Assembly: GCF_009900765.1 (NCBI RefSeq)
Contig: NZ_JAAABL010000009.1
Coordinates: 28,232-92,231, forward strand
From: Rhodovarius lipocyclicus
GTDB taxonomy: Bacteria > Pseudomonadota > Alphaproteobacteria > Acetobacterales > Acetobacteraceae
DNA length: 64,000 bases
Reading direction: 5' to 3'
Shown here: positions 17,380 to 24,995 of the stretch, in pieces
How positions within the stretch are numbered: position 1 is the stretch's first letter
How the letters are laid out: each line of letters opens with the position of its first letter
The notes under the pieces: generated by a model
Told to the model about the DNA's origin: nothing
Seen by the model: the letters and a program-made list of their open reading frames with translations, nothing else
Databases searched by the model: none
Program-made: the position numbers and the translations under genes

Positions 17380-18351
17380 TTAATCGTTCCTTTTCAGCAC
17401 TTCCCGGTTGATCACCATGTCGGGGTCCAGCTCGCCCTTGAAGTGCCCGACAATGCTCTCGACGCAGGAAAGCCCCATGCGGCGCATGCACTGCACGGTG
17501 GCCGCCGCGCTGTGCGGCGTCACGATCATGTTGGGCGCGTGCAGCAGCGGGTTGCCCGGCTTCACGGGTTCATCCCAGAACACGTCCACCCCGGCGGCGG
17601 CGATATGGCCGGAGGTCAGCGCATCGGCCAGCGCCTGTTCCTCCACCAGCGTGCCGCGGGCGGTGTTGATGAGGCGCGCGCCCTTCTTCATGCCGCCCAG
17701 GAAGGCGCTGTTCACCATGCCCCGGGTTTCGGCGTTGGAGGGGCAGTGCACCGTCACCCAATCCGCCTGCGCCAGCCCTTCCTCCAGCTTCACGGGCGTG
17801 TAGCCTTGGCCGACGATGGTGTTGCGCGGCACGTAGGGATCGTGGACCAGCACCTGCATGTCGAAGGCGCTGCACAGCTTCGCCACCTTGCCGCCGATGC
17901 GGCCGAACCCCACGATCAGCACCTTCTGCCCCGCCAGGTCCCAGCAGGTGGGCACGTCGGTGTTAGTCCATTTGCCGGCGCGGGTGTTGGTGTCGAAGGT
18001 GGGCAGTTGCTTGGCCAGGCTCAGCATCAGCGCCAGCGCGTGCTCGGCCACCGACAGGGCGTTGGCCAGCGCGGTCACGGTCAGCGGAATGCCGCGCTTG
18101 GTCAGTTGCGGCACGTCCACCGCGTCATAGCCCACGCCATGGCGGGCCACGATGCCGAGCTTCGGCGAGATGGAGAGGAAGTCCTCATTGATGGGCGTGG
18201 CGCGCACGATGATCGCGTCGCCCTCGGCCATGGCCTTTTCCAGCGCGCCCCGGTCGTCGGGGTTCACGGATTCCCAGGTGTAGCCGGGCTCGGCCTCGAT
18301 GCGGGCGATGGCGTCCTGATGGACGCCGCGCAGCAGAACGATATGGGGCAT
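17380..18351 (-). CDS. NAD(P)-dependent 2-hydroxyacid dehydrogenase (D-isomer-specific family)
   Basis: 323 residues. The Rossmann motif GFGRIGGKVA is near residue 150. The catalytic Arg is in NTARGTLVEE, the Glu in DVFWDEP and the His in TPHSAA, in the family order. The enzyme interconverts a 2-hydroxyacid and a 2-oxoacid in the cytoplasm. It is 9 bp downstream of a split TPP-dependent decarboxylase. By analogy with known pathways this suggests oxidation of a 2-hydroxyacid followed by decarboxylation; sulfolactate to sulfopyruvate is one possibility among several. The substrate is an inference only. Confidence 0.87.
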   Translation of the reverse strand: MPHIVLLRGVHQDAIARIEAEPGYTWESVNPDDRGALEKAMAEGDAIIVRATPINEDFLSISPKLGIVARHGVGYDAVDVPQLTKRGIPLTVTALANALSVAEHALALMLSLAKQLPTFDTNTRAGKWTNTDVPTCWDLAGQKVLIVGFGRIGGKVAKLCSAFDMQVLVHDPYVPRNTIVGQGYTPVKLEEGLAQADWVTVHCPSNAETRGMVNSAFLGGMKKGARLINTARGTLVEEQALADALTSGHIAAAGVDVFWDEPVKPGNPLLHAPNMIVTPHSAAATVQCMRRMGLSCVESIVGHFKGELDPDMVINREVLKRND

Positions 18352-18360
18352 CGGGGTTCC

Positions 18361-18960
18361 TTATTCGAAAGCGGCCTGGGGGCCGAGCATGGCTTCGCGC
18401 ATCCGCGCCTGCAGCACCGCGCCCTCTCTCGGGGGCAGCACGAGCGGCAGGGAGGCCGCGTCGATCTTCGCCAGCGCGAAGACCAGGCCGGATTTCGCGT
18501 GGATGGCGCGGCGCAGGGCGGGCACGTCCTCGGGCGTGTTCACCCGCTGGGTGGTCTTGAAGCCGGCGCCCTGGGCCATGGCCACCAGGTCCACGCCGTG
18601 ATGGGTCGCGGTTTCCTGCATGCCGGTCTCGCCGTAATGCTCGTTGTCCAGCACCAGGATGGTCAGGTTGCGGGGCGCCTTCACCGCGATGGTGGCCAGC
18701 GCGCCCACGCCCATCAGCATCTCTCCGTCGCCAGTGATGACCAGCACGGGGCGTTCCGGCTGCGCCAGCGCGATGCCGAGGCCGATCATCGCCGCCCCGC
18801 CCATGCCGCCCCACAAAGGCAGGTTCAGGGGCGTGTCGCCCACCGCCGTGATGTCCCAGGCGGGGGCGCCGAGCCCCGCCACCACCGCCAGGTCGCCCCG
18901 GCCTTCCAGCACCGCGCCCACCAGCGCGCGGCGATGCAGCTTGCCGCTTTCCGTCAGCAT
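18361..18960 (-). CDS. TPP-dependent decarboxylase, TPP/Mg-binding (beta, ComE-like) subunit
   Basis: 199 residues. The thiamine diphosphate motif begins GDGEMLMGVGALATI and ends with NEHYGETGMQ, the GDG-x(about 25)-N pattern. The short length, covering only the PP domain, matches the beta subunit of split 2-oxoacid decarboxylases such as sulfopyruvate decarboxylase ComE or phosphonopyruvate decarboxylase halves. The PYR-domain partner is encoded 4 bp upstream. Together they should decarboxylate a three-carbon 2-oxoacid bearing an acidic group. The exact substrate cannot be read from the sequence. Confidence 0.82.
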   Translation of the reverse strand: MLTESGKLHRRALVGAVLEGRGDLAVVAGLGAPAWDITAVGDTPLNLPLWGGMGGAAMIGLGIALAQPERPVLVITGDGEMLMGVGALATIAVKAPRNLTILVLDNEHYGETGMQETATHHGVDLVAMAQGAGFKTTQRVNTPEDVPALRRAIHAKSGLVFALAKIDAASLPLVLPPREGAVLQARMREAMLGPQAAFE

Positions 18961-18964
18961 GGGC

Positions 18965-19504
18965 TCAGTCCTTCCCGAACGTCTTGGCGCCGATGATCCG
19001 CTGCCCGATCAGGGTGGCGGTGGGGCGATAGGTGTTGAAGGCGAATTTCAGCGTCGCCTCCACGCTAGCGCCGATGTCCTCTGCCTTGTCGGCGCGGTTC
19101 ACCAGCGTGCCCATGGCTTCCAGCACGGTCTGGGTCGCCTGGCCCATCGGCACCTGGGCCGGGTTGAATTCGCCATAGTCGCCGCGCATCGTCACCAGCA
19201 TGGGCATCGGCGTGCGGTGCAGGGCCCCCAGGCTGAGCATGTTGATGCAATTGCCGACGCCGGAGGACTGCATCAGCAGCACGCCGCGCTGCCCGCCCAG
19301 CCAGCCGCCGAGCATCATGGCCACGCCCTCCTCCTCGGTCGTGAGGGTGACGACGTTCATGTCGTTGTCGGCGATGCAGCGCTTGATCAGGCGCGAATGC
19401 CCGGCATCGGGCACCAGCGCCACCTGCCGGACGTTATACTGCTTCAGCAGCGCATAGATGGTTTCTGGCCAATCGGTGGCCGCACTTGTCGTCGTGCTCA
19501 CCAT
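18965..19504 (-). CDS. TPP-dependent decarboxylase, PYR-domain (alpha, ComD-like) subunit
   Basis: 179 residues from the ATG at 19504; the frame runs on upstream into the divergent promoter. It has the PYR-domain features: VALVPDAGHSRLIKR, the cofactor-activating Glu in TTEEEGVAMMLGGWLGG, and MQSSGVGNCINMLSLG. Length and partner match ComD-type alpha subunits. It is first in the minus-strand order alpha, beta, 2-hydroxyacid dehydrogenase, PrpD-like. Its start is 73 bp from that of eutB on the opposite strand, so the two operons share a promoter region. Confidence 0.82.
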   Translation of the reverse strand: MVSTTTSAATDWPETIYALLKQYNVRQVALVPDAGHSRLIKRCIADNDMNVVTLTTEEEGVAMMLGGWLGGQRGVLLMQSSGVGNCINMLSLGALHRTPMPMLVTMRGDYGEFNPAQVPMGQATQTVLEAMGTLVNRADKAEDIGASVEATLKFAFNTYRPTATLIGQRIIGAKTFGKD

Positions 19505-19577
19505 TTCCCCCGGTCTTGCTTGTCCGGACAGCTTCCCGCCGCTGGCGTGGCTTGTCCAGAGCGGGCAGGATGGCGCC
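19505..19577. promoter_or_regulatory. Divergent promoter region with repeated GCTTGTCC motif
   Basis: It lies between the decarboxylase alpha gene (-) and eutB (+). GCTTGTCC occurs at 19518-19525 and 19550-19557, 32 bp apart (about three helical turns). The first copy is part of a perfect 10-bp palindrome, TGTCCGGACA, at 19521-19530. The arrangement resembles an operator for a dimeric regulator, but no regulator gene adjoins it. Confidence 0.4.
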
Positions 19578-20933
19578 ATGGCATTCGCGCACACATTGGG
19601 CGGCACACGATACGTGTTCGAGGATCTGCGCGCGCTGCTCGCGCGGGCCACGCCCTTCCGCTCCGGCGACGCGCTGGCCGGTGTCGCGGCGGGCAGCGCG
19701 GCGGAGCGCGTGGCCGCGCAATACGCGCTGGCCGACCTGCCGCTGCGGCATTTCCTGCATGAGGCCGTGGTGCCCTATGAAGCCGATGACGTCACGCGCC
19801 TGATCCTGGACACGCATGACAGCGCGGCCTTCGCGCCCGTGGCCCACCTGACGGTCGGCGGCCTGCGCGACTGGCTGCTGGGCCAGGCGGATACGGCGGC
19901 GCTGACGGCCCTCGCCCCGGGCCTGACGCCGGAGATGGTGGCAGCCGTCAGCAAGATCATGCGCATCAGCGACATGGTGCAGGTGGCGCAGAAATGCCGG
20001 GTGACCACGCGCTTCCGCAACACCATCGGCCTGCCGGGGCGGCTGTCGATCCGGCTGCAGCCCAACCACCCGACCGATGACGCGCGCGGCGTGGCCGCCG
20101 CCGTGCTGGACGGGCTGATGATGGGCGCGGGCGATGCCGTGATCGGCGTGAACCCCGCCACCGACAATATCGAGACGGTGCAGCGCCTGCTGTCCATGCT
20201 GGACGAGGTGCGGGACCGTTTCGACATCCCCACCCAATGCTGCGTGCTGTCCCACGTCACCACCACCCTGCTGGCGATGGAGCGCGGCTCGCCGGTCGAT
20301 CTGGTGTTCCAGTCCATCGGCGGCACCCAGGGGGTGAATGAGAGCTTCGGCGTCTCGCTGGCCTTGCTGGGGGAGGCGCATGACGCCGCCCGTGCCCTGA
20401 AGCGCGGCGAGAACGTGATGTATTTCGAGACCGGCCAGGGCAGCGCGCTGTCGGCCAACGCGCATCACGGCGTGGACCAGCAGACGATCGAGGCCCGGGC
20501 CTATGCCGTCGCGCGCCGCTACGCGCCCTTGCTGGTGAACACGGTGGTGGGCTTCATCGGCCCCGAATACCTGTTCGACGGCAAGCAGATCCTGCGCGCG
20601 GGGATGGAGGACCATTTCTGCGGCAAGCTGCTCGGCCTGCCGATGGGGGTGGATGTCTGCTACACCAACCACGCCGAGGCCGATCAGGATGACATGGACA
20701 CGCTGCTGACCTGCCTGGGCGTCGCGGGCGTGACCTACATCATGGGCATCCCGGGCGCGGATGACGTGATGCTGGCGTACCAGTCCACCTCCTTCCACGA
20801 CGGGATGTATGCGCGCGCGGTGCTGGGCAAGCGCCCGGCGCCGGAATTCGAGGCCTGGATGGACCGCATGGGCATCGGCGCCGGGGAGGCCATCCCCGCC
20901 GCCCTGTCGCCCGCGCTGATCGGCCTGGCATGA
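19578..20933 (+). CDS. eutB: Ethanolamine ammonia-lyase large subunit
   Basis: 451 residues from the ATG at 19578, very close to the 453 of enterobacterial EutB. With EutC and adenosylcobalamin it converts ethanolamine to acetaldehyde and ammonia. Clear family segments are KIMRISDMVQVAQKC, RNTIGLPGRLSIRLQPNHPTDD, GVNPATDNIETV, YFETGQGSALSANAHHG and MGIPGADDVMLAYQSTSFHD. The eutC start overlaps the eutB stop by 4 bp. No microcompartment shell, reactivase (eutA) or transporter gene is present in the window, so this is a minimal eutBC arrangement. A longer frame from 19458 would overlap the divergent gene and is rejected. Confidence 0.96.
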   Translation: MAFAHTLGGTRYVFEDLRALLARATPFRSGDALAGVAAGSAAERVAAQYALADLPLRHFLHEAVVPYEADDVTRLILDTHDSAAFAPVAHLTVGGLRDWLLGQADTAALTALAPGLTPEMVAAVSKIMRISDMVQVAQKCRVTTRFRNTIGLPGRLSIRLQPNHPTDDARGVAAAVLDGLMMGAGDAVIGVNPATDNIETVQRLLSMLDEVRDRFDIPTQCCVLSHVTTTLLAMERGSPVDLVFQSIGGTQGVNESFGVSLALLGEAHDAARALKRGENVMYFETGQGSALSANAHHGVDQQTIEARAYAVARRYAPLLVNTVVGFIGPEYLFDGKQILRAGMEDHFCGKLLGLPMGVDVCYTNHAEADQDDMDTLLTCLGVAGVTYIMGIPGADDVMLAYQSTSFHDGMYARAVLGKRPAPEFEAWMDRMGIGAGEAIPAALSPALIGLA

Positions 20934-21655
20934 GCCAGCTTCCCAGCAGCCTGCGCCGCTTCACCCCCGCCCGGGTGGGGCTGGGCCGTGTCGGCACCGC
21001 GCAGCCGAGTGCGGCGCAGCTCGCCTTCAACGCCGCGCACGCCGCGGCGCGGGACGCGGTGTGGTCGGTGCTGGATGTGCCGGCGCTGGAGGCCGCGCTG
21101 CCGCCGCCCGTGCTGCGCGTGCGCAGCCAGGCGCGGGACCGGCGCGAATACCTGCTGCGCCCCGATCTGGGCCGCAGGCTGCACCCGGATGATGCCGCGA
21201 TGCTGGCCGATCACAAGGCGCCCGGCAGCCTGGTCTTCCTGGTGGCGGATGGGCTGTGCGCCACGGGGGTGCAGGCGCATGCCCCCGCGCTGATCCGCGC
21301 CGTGGCCCCCCTGCTGCCCCTGCCGTTGGGCCCGGTGGTGGTTGCCGCCCAGGGCCGCGTGGCGCTGGGCGACGCGGTGGCCGAGGCGCTGGGGGCCGCC
21401 GCCGTCGCCGTATTGATCGGGGAGCGCCCGGGCCTGTCGGCGCAGGATTCGCTCGGCTGCTATCTGACCTGGGCGCCGCGCATCGGCCGCACCGACGCCG
21501 AGCGCAACTGCATCAGCAATATCCGCCCCGAGGGCATGCCCCCCGCCGAGGCCGCGCCGAAACTGGCCTGGCTGGTCCGCGCCGCGATGGAGCAGGGTGA
21601 GACGGGGGTGGCGCTGAAGGATGAATCGCCCAACCTGCCGTTGCTCGGCCCATGA
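20930..21655 (+). CDS. eutC: Ethanolamine ammonia-lyase small subunit
   Basis: 241 residues, the cobalamin-binding small subunit of the eutBC enzyme. The N-terminus has LRRFTPARVGLGRVG, and the family's C-terminal half is clear in VFLVADGLCATGVQAHA, LIGERPGLSAQDSLGCYLTW and ERNCISNIRPEGM. It lacks the long variable N-terminal extension found in enterobacterial EutC (about 295 residues). ATGA overlaps occur at both ends, with eutB upstream and arfB downstream, so all three are translationally coupled. Confidence 0.94.
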   Translation: MSQLPSSLRRFTPARVGLGRVGTAQPSAAQLAFNAAHAAARDAVWSVLDVPALEAALPPPVLRVRSQARDRREYLLRPDLGRRLHPDDAAMLADHKAPGSLVFLVADGLCATGVQAHAPALIRAVAPLLPLPLGPVVVAAQGRVALGDAVAEALGAAAVAVLIGERPGLSAQDSLGCYLTWAPRIGRTDAERNCISNIRPEGMPPAEAAPKLAWLVRAAMEQGETGVALKDESPNLPLLGP

Positions 21656-22071
21656 TCCAGGTCACGCGCCGCATCCGCCTGGATGAGAAGGAGCTGGAGG
21701 AGGATTTCCTCCGCGCCTCCGGCCCTGGCGGGCAGAATGTGAACAAGGTGGAGACGGCGGTGCAGCTGCGCTTCCCGCTCGGCACCAGCCCCAGCATCCC
21801 CGAGGATATCCGCCCCCGCGCCATCGCCCTGGCGGGCGGGCGGATGACGAAGGATGGCGTGCTGATCATCACCGCCCAGCGCTTCCGCACGCGGGAGCGC
21901 AACCGGGTGGACGCGCTGGAACGCCTGCTGGAACTGCTGCGGGAGGCCGCGAAGCCGCCCCCGCCCATCCGCCGCGCGACCAAGCCGACCAAGGGCAGCA
22001 AGGAACGCCGGCTGGCCGGGAAGGCGAAGGATTCGGCGACGAAGAAGATGCGGCGGGCGCCGATGGATTGA
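21652..22071 (+). CDS. arfB: Alternative ribosome-rescue peptidyl-tRNA hydrolase ArfB
   Basis: 139 residues. The release-factor GGQ motif is at residues 26-28 (SGPGGQNVNKVETAVQLRF). The tail is Lys/Arg-rich (TKPTKGSKERRLAGKAKDSATKKMRR) and is the segment that enters the empty mRNA channel of a stalled ribosome in ArfB/YaeJ. There is no codon-recognition domain, so it is not RF1 or RF2. It overlaps eutC by 4 bp, an odd partnership between ethanolamine catabolism and translation quality control. It converges with the fic gene 8 bp downstream. Confidence 0.92.
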   Translation: MIQVTRRIRLDEKELEEDFLRASGPGGQNVNKVETAVQLRFPLGTSPSIPEDIRPRAIALAGGRMTKDGVLIITAQRFRTRERNRVDALERLLELLREAAKPPPPIRRATKPTKGSKERRLAGKAKDSATKKMRRAPMD

Positions 22072-22078
22072 GGCGGGC

Positions 22079-23248
22079 TCAGCTCTCCGCCTTCTCCCGG
22101 TAGATCGCCAGGACTTCCTCGGCCGCATAGAGGCGGTTGCGGGCATAACCCGTGCGCTCACGCAGGATGCCCGCTTCCTGCAACTGCCGCACGGCCAGGG
22201 CCGCGGCGGGGAAGGAGACGCCGAGCTCCGCGCTCAGGCGTTTCACCGTCAGCACCGGATAATGCGGCAGCAGGTCCAGCGCGCGCCGCGCGGCCGAGCC
22301 GGCGCGGAAGACCCGCCGGGCCCGCCATTCCGCGCCCAGCGCCTGCAGCCTGGCCTGGGTGCGGACCAGCGCATCGGCGGTGGCGGCCACGGCCTCCGCC
22401 AGGAAGCCCACCGGCACATGCCATTCCAGCCGCTGCTGCGCCGCCTGCAACGCCTGCATGTAGTCCGCCCGGTGCGTCTCGATATAGGGCGAGAGATACA
22501 GCGGCACCTGGCCCTCGGCGGCCATCATCAGCGGCAGCAGCAGGCGCCCCACCCGGCCATTGCCGTCACGGAAGGGGTGGATCGCCTCGAAATGGGCATG
22601 CGCCACGGCCATGCGGGTGACCAGCGCCTGGTGCTGACCCAGCGGGTCGTCCTCTCGGCGCAGGTAGCGCAGCTGGTCCTCCAGGCAGGCGGCGACCCGC
22701 GCCGGCGGCGGTGGGTTGAAGATGGAGCGCCCGATATCCCCCCCGCCGCCGATCCAGACCACCTGTTCGCGCAGGGCGCCGGGCAGGTCGCGATAGTCCG
22801 GGTCATGCGCCATCACCTGGCGGTGCAGCTCCTCGATCAGGGGGCGAGTGAACAGGGCCGGTCCCTGGCTGCCAGCGAGCGGCAGCAAGGCCTGCAAGGC
22901 CAGCGCGTAATCGCGCACCTGCATGGAGGGGCCGGGTGGCGGTGCCTCCGCTTCCTCGGTGCCCAGCAGCTCGTCCAGCGTGCTGTGGGTGCCTTCCACC
23001 GCGCTGGAGCTCACGGCCTCCTGCCGGGGCAGGATGCGGCTGATGAGGAAGGTATCGGGCAGGGTGCCGGCCAGGGCCTGGATACGGGCCAGGGCCCCCG
23101 CCGCCCGCTGCAACGCCGGCAAGGCGGGCAGCAGGTCCAGCATCCCGGTCGGCGGTGGCGGCGGCACCACCCCATAGGCATGGCCATGGGGCGGCGGCAG
23201 CCGTTCCAGCCTGTTCAGGATGGCGGGGCAGAGCCTGGAGCGGTCCAT
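22079..23248 (-). CDS. Fic-domain adenylyltransferase with N-terminal inhibitory helix and C-terminal winged helix
   Basis: 389 residues. The Fic core HPFRDGNGRVGR starts at H224 and has all catalytic residues (HxFx(D/E)GNGRxxR), so AMP or NMP transfer should be possible. The inhibitory motif SxxxEG (S80-SAV-E84-G85) precedes it, the class II arrangement with autoinhibition in cis. The C-terminal 60 residues (YPVLTVKRLSAELGVSFPAAALAVRQLQEAG) look like a winged helix, as in Fic proteins that bind their own promoter. An operator-like cluster of inverted repeats sits just upstream. The target protein is unknown. Confidence 0.88.
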   Translation of the reverse strand: MDRSRLCPAILNRLERLPPPHGHAYGVVPPPPPTGMLDLLPALPALQRAAGALARIQALAGTLPDTFLISRILPRQEAVSSSAVEGTHSTLDELLGTEEAEAPPPGPSMQVRDYALALQALLPLAGSQGPALFTRPLIEELHRQVMAHDPDYRDLPGALREQVVWIGGGGDIGRSIFNPPPPARVAACLEDQLRYLRREDDPLGQHQALVTRMAVAHAHFEAIHPFRDGNGRVGRLLLPLMMAAEGQVPLYLSPYIETHRADYMQALQAAQQRLEWHVPVGFLAEAVAATADALVRTQARLQALGAEWRARRVFRAGSAARRALDLLPHYPVLTVKRLSAELGVSFPAAALAVRQLQEAGILRERTGYARNRLYAAEEVLAIYREKAES

Positions 23249-23328
23249 AACCTTGAATATGGCACGCTTTGGCTGGTCATGTTAAAGGTTATTTGGTCAA
23301 CCTTTAATTCTGGCCGCCATATTCAACC
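23249..23328. promoter_or_regulatory. Nested inverted repeats upstream of fic
   Basis: The outer pair is TTGAATATGGC (23253-23263) and GCCATATTCAA (23316-23326), perfect over 11 bp. The inner pair is TTAAAGGTT (23282-23290) and AACCTTTAA (23299-23307), perfect over 9 bp with an 8-base spacer. The motif AACCTT occurs four times in both orientations. This AT-rich 80-bp gap must contain the fic promoter, so the repeats are strong candidates for an autoregulatory operator. Confidence 0.6.
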
Positions 23329-23931
23329 TTACCCCAGCAGCGTATTCGCCCGCCGCGTCAATTCCTGCGTCAACCGCGTCGCCCCGCCCTCACGGATCAG
23401 CCCCGCGAATTCGCTGCGCCGGCTGGCCAGCTCGCTGATGGTGCCGGTCAGGTACACATCCACCACGTGCCCGTTGCGCACCAGATAGCTCAGCACCACC
23501 GGATCCTGCCCGCCGGTGCGGTTCAGGGTGCTGCGCACCAGCTGGTCGTTGTTCGGCAGGCTCTGCACGCCCTGGGTGGTGAAGGTCTCGCCCGCGAAAC
23601 CGTCGAACCGCGCGGCGTAGGTGGCGATGGACCAGCGGGAGAACGCCTCGGTCAGCGCCTGCTGCTCGGTGGGGGAAAAGCCGGTCCAGGGCGGACCCAC
23701 GGAAATGCGCGTCATCGCCGCCAGGTCGAACACCTGGGACATCACCGGGGCCAGCCTGTCATACCGGCCGCGTGGGCCCAGGCGCTGGGCGTTGCGCATG
23801 ATATCCAGCAGCGTGGCGTGGAAGGTTTCGATCACCGCCGCCGGGCTTTGCGCGCGGGCCGGAAGGCCGGACAGCGGCAGGCTGAGCAGGGGAAGGCCCA
23901 TCAGGGCCGTGCGTCGGGACAACATGAACAT
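23329..23931 (-). CDS. hpnM: Hopanoid-associated periplasmic protein HpnM (MlaC/Ttg2D-like)
   Basis: 200 residues from the ATG at 23931; a GTG at 23946 or the ATG at 23925 are also possible. The leader LSRRTALMGLPLLSLPLSGLPARA is a Tat- or Sec-type signal. The mature part has the toluene-tolerance/MlaC pattern: VIETFHATLLDIMRNA, RYDRLAPVMSQVFDLAAMTRISVGPPW, FAGETFTTQG and YLVRNGHVVDVYLTGTISELASRRSEF. Family members shuttle lipids in the periplasm, and HpnM is the hopanoid-cluster branch. The call as HpnM rather than MlaC rests on the divergent hpnA. Confidence 0.8.
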   Translation of the reverse strand: MFMLSRRTALMGLPLLSLPLSGLPARAQSPAAVIETFHATLLDIMRNAQRLGPRGRYDRLAPVMSQVFDLAAMTRISVGPPWTGFSPTEQQALTEAFSRWSIATYAARFDGFAGETFTTQGVQSLPNNDQLVRSTLNRTGGQDPVVLSYLVRNGHVVDVYLTGTISELASRRSEFAGLIREGGATRLTQELTRRANTLLG

Positions 23932-23999
23932 AAATATAGCATTCACCCTGGAATGAATCGAGGGTGGACCCCGGCGCCGCGTCGCGCCACAAGGCTGCC

Positions 24000-24995
24000 A
24001 TGCACGAAAGCTTCACCACGCTGCTGACAGGGGGCACTGGCTTCCTGGGCTGTTCCGTGGCCCGGGCGCTGGTGGCCCGCAGCCACCGCGTCGTCGTCCT
24101 CGCCCGGCCGGAGACCCCGCAGAAGGTGCTGGAGGGCGTGCCCGTCGCCTTCGTGCCCGGCGACCTCACGGACCACCGCTCCCTGAGCCTGGCGCTGGAG
24201 GGCTGCGACGCCGTCATCCATTGCGCGGCCGACTACCGCATCTTCGTGCCCGACCCCGCGCGCATGTTCGCCGTGAATGTGGACGGCACCCGGGCGCTGA
24301 TGCAGGCCGCGCTGCGGGCAGGGGTGCGGCGCATCGCCCATGTCTCCTCCGTCGCCACGCTGAAGCCGCGCGCGGACGGCGCCCCGGCCACCGAGGCCGA
24401 TGCCGCCACCCCCGAACAGGCCATCGGCCCCTACAAGCGCAGCAAGACCGAGGCCGAGCGCCTGGTGGAGCGCATGGTGGCCGAGCAGGGCCTGCCGGCG
24501 ACCATCGTGAACCCCTCCACCCCCATCGGCCCGCGGGACCGCCGCCCGACGCCCACCGGGCGCATCATCCTGGAAGCCATGCGCGGCCGCATGCCGGCCT
24601 ATGTCGAGACCGGGCTGAACCTGGTGCATGTCGAGGATTGCGCGGCGGGCATCGTGACGGCGCTGGAACGCGGCGCCATCGGGGAACGCCACATCCTGGG
24701 CGGCCAGGACGTGACCCTGGCCGAACTGCTGGGCCATATCGCGAAGCTGAAGGGCCGCCGCGCCCCCTTCCGCCTGCCGCGCGCGCCGCTCTACCCCATG
24801 GCCTGGGTGGCCGAGCAATGGGGCCGGATCGCGGGCACCGAGCCGATGCTGACGCTGGATGGCCTGCGCATGGCCGAAAGCCGGATGTTCTTTTCCGCCG
24901 CCCGCGCGCGCGACGTGCTGGGTTTCTCGGCACGCCCTTGGCAACAGGCGGTCGAGGAAGCGATGGCCTGGTTCGAGGCGGAGGGCATGCGGTGA
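24000..24995 (+). CDS. hpnA: Hopanoid-associated NAD-dependent sugar epimerase HpnA
   Basis: 331 residues from the ATG at 24000; a start at 23964 is possible but less family-like. It is an extended SDR: TLLTGGTGFLGCSVARAL is the nucleotide-binding loop, VSSVATLK holds the catalytic Ser, and YKRSK is the YxxxK pair. The HpnA branch is indicated by VNVDGTRALMQAALRAGVRRIAHVSS and LNLVHVEDCAAGIVTALERG. HpnA is linked to modifying the hopanoid side chain or its attached sugar. hpnB overlaps its stop by 4 bp (GTGA). Confidence 0.9.
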   Translation: MHESFTTLLTGGTGFLGCSVARALVARSHRVVVLARPETPQKVLEGVPVAFVPGDLTDHRSLSLALEGCDAVIHCAADYRIFVPDPARMFAVNVDGTRALMQAALRAGVRRIAHVSSVATLKPRADGAPATEADAATPEQAIGPYKRSKTEAERLVERMVAEQGLPATIVNPSTPIGPRDRRPTPTGRIILEAMRGRMPAYVETGLNLVHVEDCAAGIVTALERGAIGERHILGGQDVTLAELLGHIAKLKGRRAPFRLPRAPLYPMAWVAEQWGRIAGTEPMLTLDGLRMAESRMFFSAARARDVLGFSARPWQQAVEEAMAWFEAEGMR

